NCBI GenBank assembly: GCA_016713825.1
Contig: JADJOJ010000003.1
Location: forward strand, 248,001-312,000
Origin: Candidatus Leptofilum gracile
GTDB taxonomy: Bacteria > Chloroflexota > Anaerolineae > Promineifilales > Promineifilaceae
DNA length: 64,000 bases
Reading direction: 5' to 3'
A model generated the notes under the pieces. That model saw only the letters and a list, made by a program, of their open reading frames with translations. It was not told the DNA's origin and searched no databases. Both the position numbers and the translations under genes were made by a program. Below are positions 60,870 through 64,000 of this stretch, piece after piece (within the stretch, counting starts at the first letter, position 1; every line of letters begins with the position of its first letter).

Positions 60870-61745
60870 TCAAAAATGCTTGCTCGTGTCTCTCATCTCT
60901 AAAAACCCGACAATGGCGTCGGCGAGGGTGATGGGCAACGGCCGTTCCGCATCCCACAACCCCTCATCCCGCGCCTGCCGGGCGGCTTCCGTAAACGGCA
61001 GCGGCGCAATGCCCCAGTCGGCCAGCTGCGGCTGGGTGAGCAGCGCTTGCGGCGGGCCTTGCTGCACCAGGCGGCCTTCGTGCAGCAGCAGCAGCCGGTC
61101 GGCGTAGGCGGCGGCCCATTCCAGTTTGTGCGTCGCCAGCACCAGCGTCAGGCCGGTGCGGCTGAGCCGCTGCAGGGCGGCAAACAGCTCCCGGCTGCCC
61201 ACCGGGTCTAGCTGCGCCGTTGGCTCATCCAGCACCAGCAGCTGGGGGCGCATCGCCAGCATCGCCGCCAGGGCCACGCGCTGCTGCTGCCCGCCAGAAA
61301 GCTCGCGCGGATGGCGCTCCGCCAGCTCGGTGGTGCCCGTCATTGCCAGCGCCTCGACGATGCGGGTATGCATCTCGGCGCGGGGCACGCCCAGGTTTTC
61401 CAGGCCAAAGCCCACCTCGCCCCGCACCGTGTCGCGCACGCCGGACATTTGCGTGGTTGGGTTTTGGAAGACCAGTCCCGCCAGCGTCACCAGTTCTGGC
61501 AACGGCCGTTCCCTCGTTTCTAACCCCGCCAGCTGCACGCTGCCATCCATCTGCCCGTGAAAAAAGTGGGGCACGTAGCCAGTCAGCGCGTAGCACAGGG
61601 TCGATTTGCCCGCATCGTTGGCCCCGATGACGGCCACAAACTCCCCTGGCTCCACAGAGAAGGTGACGTTTTGCAGGGCGGGAACGGCCGTTTGCGGATA
61701 CCGGTAAGTGAGATCAGTTACGCGAACAAGCGCCATACTCGCCAT
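60870..61745 (-). CDS. ecfA1: ECF transporter ATPase with intact signature
   Basis: This 291-residue ATPase (or 288 from the ATG at 61736) has Walker A IGANDAGKST near residue 40, signature ELSGGQQQR near 150, Walker B LLVLDEPTAQLD and H-loop ATHKLEW. EcfA1 and EcfA2 form the energising heterodimer of an energy-coupling-factor vitamin or metal transporter. Its start overlaps the end of ecfT by about 20 bp. Confidence 0.9.
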   Translation of the reverse strand: MASMALVRVTDLTYRYPQTAVPALQNVTFSVEPGEFVAVIGANDAGKSTLCYALTGYVPHFFHGQMDGSVQLAGLETRERPLPELVTLAGLVFQNPTTQMSGVRDTVRGEVGFGLENLGVPRAEMHTRIVEALAMTGTTELAERHPRELSGGQQQRVALAAMLAMRPQLLVLDEPTAQLDPVGSRELFAALQRLSRTGLTLVLATHKLEWAAAYADRLLLLHEGRLVQQGPPQALLTQPQLADWGIAPLPFTEAARQARDEGLWDAERPLPITLADAIVGFLEMRDTSKHF

Positions 61746-62488
61746 CCTATGAGCAAAAGAATGCCCAACAGCAGCCCCGCGCGCAGCCAGCGCTGGCCGG
61801 GGGAATCGGGCAGTTCCACCAGCGAGCTTTTGGGGCCGCGCACCCGAAAACCGCGCGACTCCAGGGCAATCGCCCGCTCTTCACTATCGACCAATGCGCC
61901 GAGCACCAGCGGAGCCAGCAGCGGCAGCAGCGCCCGCGCCCGCCGCCACAGCGACCCTTCCGTCTCCAGCCCGCGCGCCTGCTGCGCCTGCAAGATGGCC
62001 GTCGCCTTGCTCTGCATCTGCGGCAAAATGTACAGCGTGCTGCTGATGATGTAGGCCAGCGCCGGGGGCAGGCCGCGCTCGGTGAGCGCCGTCAGCAGAT
62101 CGCCGGGGTGGGTGGTAAGCAGCAGCAGCAGCGCCGCCCCGACGATCGTCGCCAGGCGGCTGCTGAGCAAAAAGGCGTAGGCCACGCCCTCCTGCGTCAG
62201 CGTCAGCCGCCAGAGGGTGAGCAGCGGCGTTTGCCCGTTGGGGTTGAAGAAGCCGTGGATCACAAACAGCATGAGGATGAGGGGGAGCAGGATACGGCCG
62301 TTCCGCCCCAGCCAAACGCGCCCCACGCCACCCCACGCCGCCAGGAGCCAGGCAACCAAAAACAGCCCCAGCGGCAGCCAGCCGCTCGGCCCCAGCAGGG
62401 CAGCCGCCAGCACCGCCAACAGCCAGGTCAGCTTGGTGAGTGGATGCAGCCGGTGCAGCGGCCCATTGGTAGAAAGGTAAAGGGTCAT
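61718..62488 (-). CDS. ecfT: ECF transporter transmembrane protein EcfT
   Basis: This 256-residue membrane protein has about five helices and the coupling-helix motifs of EcfT (ARALLPLLAPLVLGALVDSEERAIALESRGF, near residues 186-216, containing the conserved Ala-Arg-Gly signature region). It links the ATPases to the substrate-binding S component. It overlaps ecfA1 and is separated from the S component by a perfect hairpin. Confidence 0.88.
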   Translation of the reverse strand: MTLYLSTNGPLHRLHPLTKLTWLLAVLAAALLGPSGWLPLGLFLVAWLLAAWGGVGRVWLGRNGRILLPLILMLFVIHGFFNPNGQTPLLTLWRLTLTQEGVAYAFLLSSRLATIVGAALLLLLTTHPGDLLTALTERGLPPALAYIISSTLYILPQMQSKATAILQAQQARGLETEGSLWRRARALLPLLAPLVLGALVDSEERAIALESRGFRVRGPKSSLVELPDSPGQRWLRAGLLLGILLLIGWRVWRLFA

Positions 62489-62498
62489 GACAGCAGTA

Positions 62499-62531
62499 AG
62501 ATTGGACCATTTTGAGAAAATGGTCCAATCT
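62499..62531. repeat. perfect 15-bp hairpin inside the ECF operon
   Basis: AGATTGGACCATTTT and AAAATGGTCCAATCT around a GAG loop, between the S-component stop and ecfT start. It lacks a T run after it and may cut down expression of the downstream genes or mark an mRNA-processing point. Confidence 0.65.
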
Positions 62532-62545
62532 ACAACCGCACTTTG

Positions 62546-63145
62546 CTAATTGCCGACAACGGCCGTTGCCCGGGGAAACCGCGCCACAAACCGTTTGGAT
62601 AATGCTTTCACGATGGCCCAGGCGAGAACGGCCGTTACCACCTTGTCCAGCAAATTAGAACTGATCACCGTGATAATTACCGAGCTGAACAGATCGCGCC
62701 CGACGGCCAGCAGGTAAGCGGTGACAAAATCGGCCCCGCTGCCGGTGACGCCGCCAAACATGTACACCCGAATCGGCACCGCCACAAACGACAGGGCAAT
62801 GGCAATAATCGCCCCGCTGAGGATCGCCTGCCACCATTGGCGGAACAGCCCGGCGCGGGCCAGCAGCCCGGCCACCAGACCAATCACCATCGCCACCGGG
62901 GCAAATGCTGCCGTGATTGGGTCGCTAATCAGCCCCCAGATCAGGTTGGTGAGCAGCCCGGTGAGCGCCCCCACCCAAGGCCCCGCCAGCAGGGCAATCA
63001 GCACCGTGCCGATGGAATCGAGGAAGATGGGCAGGCTGAGCGTGCTGGCAATTTGCCCCACAACAATGTTCAGCACAATCGCCACGGGGATGAGCACCAG
63101 CGTCATCGTAGAAAAATCTTGTTGTAAACGGTCCTTGAAGTTCAT
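62546..63145 (-). CDS. ECF transporter substrate-binding S component, substrate unknown
   Basis: This 199-residue membrane protein has six helices. The conserved block LSLPIFLDSIGTVLIALLAGPWVGALTGLLTNLIWGLISDP (about residues 35-77) is that of ECF S components of the COG4720 type. The ligand is not known. It follows the PPC/DUF296 gene in the operon, with a GTGATGCGTGA repeat between them. Two ACGGCCGT octamers sit near its 3' end (62559, 62628). Confidence 0.82.
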   Translation of the reverse strand: MNFKDRLQQDFSTMTLVLIPVAIVLNIVVGQIASTLSLPIFLDSIGTVLIALLAGPWVGALTGLLTNLIWGLISDPITAAFAPVAMVIGLVAGLLARAGLFRQWWQAILSGAIIAIALSFVAVPIRVYMFGGVTGSGADFVTAYLLAVGRDLFSSVIITVISSNLLDKVVTAVLAWAIVKALSKRFVARFPRATAVVGN

Positions 63146-63198
63146 CTTTTTCTCCTGTTACTGAAAAGTTTTTAAGAGTTCAGGTATTCCTGGGAGTG

Positions 63199-63252
63199 AG
63201 CACGTGATGCGTGATACGTGACCAGAGGTACATCACGCATCACGCATCACGT
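63199..63252. repeat. GTGATGCGTGATACGTGA / TCACGCATCACGCATCACG inverted repeat
   Basis: Another copy of the GTGATGCGTGA family, with arms separated by CCAGAGGTACA. It lies inside the operon between the S component and the DUF296 gene. Confidence 0.65.
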
Positions 63253-63277
63253 TGACCCCCATGAAATCCCCAAAAGC

Positions 63278-63682
63278 TTAAACGGTTTTGTCCGCTGCAA
63301 TGTACAGCTCGTCGTAGCCGGTTGCCGCGTCTGGCAGCCGCAAAAAGCGCACATCGGGCAGCACGCCGAGGACAATTTCGGCGGTGGTGTAGATGTGGCA
63401 CCCTTCCAGCAAATGGCCGCCGAGGGTACGGCCGTTCCCATCCGACAGCGCCACGTGATAATGCGACCCATGCCGCGACAGCGTGCCGGTGAGGGCCACA
63501 ATCTCAAACTTGCCGTCCAGCTCCGTGCCTTCTGGCTGGTTGGCGTAGCGCAGCACCGCCCGCCGCAGGCTGCCGACGCAGGTCAGCACGCAAGCGGCTT
63601 CCACGGCGTGCGCGGTGGCCCAGTTGTCCAGCTCAACTTTTAAATCTTGATGGGGGTGTAATCGTAAAGAATGGATTTGCAT
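63278..63682 (-). CDS. PPC-domain (DUF296) protein
   Basis: This 134-residue protein is a single PPC/PCC domain: WATAHAVEAACVLTCVGSLRRAVLRYAN, FEIVALTGTLSRHGSHYHVALSDGNGRTLGGHLLEGCHIYTTAEIVLGVLPDV. The conserved GGHLxEGCxxxTTAE segment forms the trimer core, with His and Cys suited to metal or ligand binding. PPC proteins bind DNA in plants, but bacterial single-domain members are unassigned. AAAGGAGG lies 4 nt from the ATG, the strongest Shine-Dalgarno in the window. The messenger starts with the structured leader upstream. Confidence 0.85.
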   Translation of the reverse strand: MQIHSLRLHPHQDLKVELDNWATAHAVEAACVLTCVGSLRRAVLRYANQPEGTELDGKFEIVALTGTLSRHGSHYHVALSDGNGRTLGGHLLEGCHIYTTAEIVLGVLPDVRFLRLPDAATGYDELYIAADKTV

Positions 63683-63692
63683 TCAGCCTCCT

Positions 63693-63887
63693 TTGGGTGG
63701 GAGGCAGGCAACAAAAAACCGCTGCCAACATCAGCTGACAGCGGTCGCAAATGGCATCCAGAACGGGGTCAGGAAGGCAAAGGTAACCGGAGGCAGCCAA
63801 CGTGGTTTGGCCAAAGGCGTCGCCCGACGCCTGCGTGCCTGCCTCAGGTAAAATGGTTGGTTAAAATCATGTTCATGATGATCATAG
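63693..63887 (-). ncRNA. structured leader, candidate riboswitch
   Basis: Read on the minus strand, the leader has a three-way junction. P1 is GAGGCAG (63839-63845) with CTGCCTC (63790-63796). P2 is AGGCGTC/GACGCCT around GGGC (63815-63832). P3 is GCCAA/TTGGC around a 6-nt loop (63796-63811). An unpaired stretch, then a terminator hairpin (63712-63746), follows, and the ribosome-binding site lies just after it. Junction plus terminator plus Shine-Dalgarno is the standard plan of a transcription-controlling riboswitch. The sequence does not match the TPP, cobalamin, purine or preQ1 consensus I know. Confidence 0.5.
63712..63746 (-). terminator. attenuator hairpin in the DUF296/ECF leader
   Basis: ACCGCTG and CAGCGGT form a 7-bp stem followed by TTTTTT on the minus strand, 30 bp before the DUF296 start codon. 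Its position in the leader, rather than at the end of a gene, suggests attenuation. Confidence 0.75.
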
Positions 63888-63893
63888 CGTGGA

Positions 63894-63922
63894 ATTATAG
63901 AGTTGGGGGTGAAAATGGACAA
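63894..63922 (-). promoter_or_regulatory. sigma-70-type promoter of the DUF296/ECF operon
   Basis: On the minus strand TTGTCC and a perfect TATAAT are exactly 17 bp apart. Transcription would begin near 63887. Confidence 0.7.
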
Positions 63923-63945
63923 CGGGAAAACCAACATACCACAAT

Positions 63946-64000
63946 TTACTTGTCGCCCTTGCTTCTGCGTCTTTTTTCCAGCTCTGCATACAGATTTTGC
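63946..64000 (-). CDS. partial gene, C-terminus only
   Basis: The minus strand is open from the window edge to a TAA at 63946-63948, encoding NLYAELEKRRRSKGDK at its end. A strongly charged, lysine-rich tail is common in bacterial proteins. No family can be assigned from so few residues. Confidence 0.35.
   Translation of the reverse strand, partial: QNLYAELEKRRRSKGDK

Noticed and set aside
63790..63845. Thiamine pyrophosphate riboswitch in the DUF296 leader
   Set aside because: No CUGAGA or GAUCUGGAUAAU-like segment; the junction geometry also differs.
63731..63937. 68-residue open frame on the minus strand
   Set aside because: It covers the promoter and structured leader and has no family; the -10 TATAAT lies inside it.

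Overview
The window reads as a chromosomal contig from an uncultured, moderately GC-rich bacterium (roughly 57-60 % GC by eye). The closest fit is a Chloroflexota of the Anaerolineae type. This is inference: the clues are a DUF5667 protein paired with an ECF sigma factor, PIG-L enzymes, an MscS-CNBD channel, a methylmalonyl-CoA mutase, an EtfD/HdrD-like redox protein, several apparently leaderless genes, and no rRNA or phylogenetic marker. There is no rRNA, CRISPR array, prophage or transposase. Six sites look like single-base indels: three in trkH, one each in an ABC transporter, a BrnT-type toxin and (probably) the 3' end of a MerR gene. Several lie in homopolymers, so long-read assembly error is as likely as real decay.

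Layout. 0-16 kb: degenerate receiver-DUF309 protein, an operator-controlled NAD-binding oxidoreductase, a GH1 beta-glucosidase, a MerR/GyrI regulator, a P2A calcium ATPase, two tandem PIG-L deacetylases, a zinc-ribbon/L7-L12-like/TM/beta-propeller protein, a histidine kinase fused by operon to a transglutaminase membrane protein, and an FAD oxidoreductase. 16-24 kb: SppA, a HAD-IIA phosphatase, a three-tRNA cluster (Ser-TGA, Ser-GCT, Arg-ACG), Trk potassium uptake, a site-2 protease and a UbiA prenyltransferase. 24.4-32 kb: a five-gene module of SWIM zinc finger, DUF5691, MoxR AAA+ ATPase, DUF5682 and CoxE-like VWA protein, the best candidate here for a poorly described multi-protein system. 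32-46.6 kb: ThpR, two P-loop kinase-like paralogues, a broken ABC exporter, a Rel protein whose hydrolase motifs are degraded, YtxH, mnmA, MscS-CNBD, an MFS transporter, and a sigma factor with a Cys/Asp/Gly-repeat DUF5667 partner. 46.6-53 kb: an accessory stretch with a DUF4258/YgiT pair, methylmalonyl-CoA mutase, a GxxExxY gene boxed by 33-bp inverted repeats, an aldo/keto reductase, a lipoprotein and a DUF6516 pair. 53-64 kb: a membrane Fe-S oxidoreductase, a GH-A hydrolase overlapping a membrane glycosyltransferase, a BrnT/antitoxin pair, a YedF-like protein, and an ECF vitamin-type transporter operon headed by a PPC/DUF296 protein and a structured, terminator-bearing leader.

The most striking property is at sequence level. 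The perfect octamer palindrome ACGGCCGT occurs about 115 times (about one per 560 bp, against one or two expected), inside and between genes and in all reading frames, where it encodes Thr-Ala-Val, Asn/Tyr-Gly-Arg or Arg-Pro. It is nearly absent from the toxin-antitoxin and GxxExxY segments. A second layer is a rich set of unrelated palindromic repeats filling intergenic gaps. Four of these repeat types have entered the reading frame of one glycosyltransferase, and others have altered the ends of neighbouring genes.
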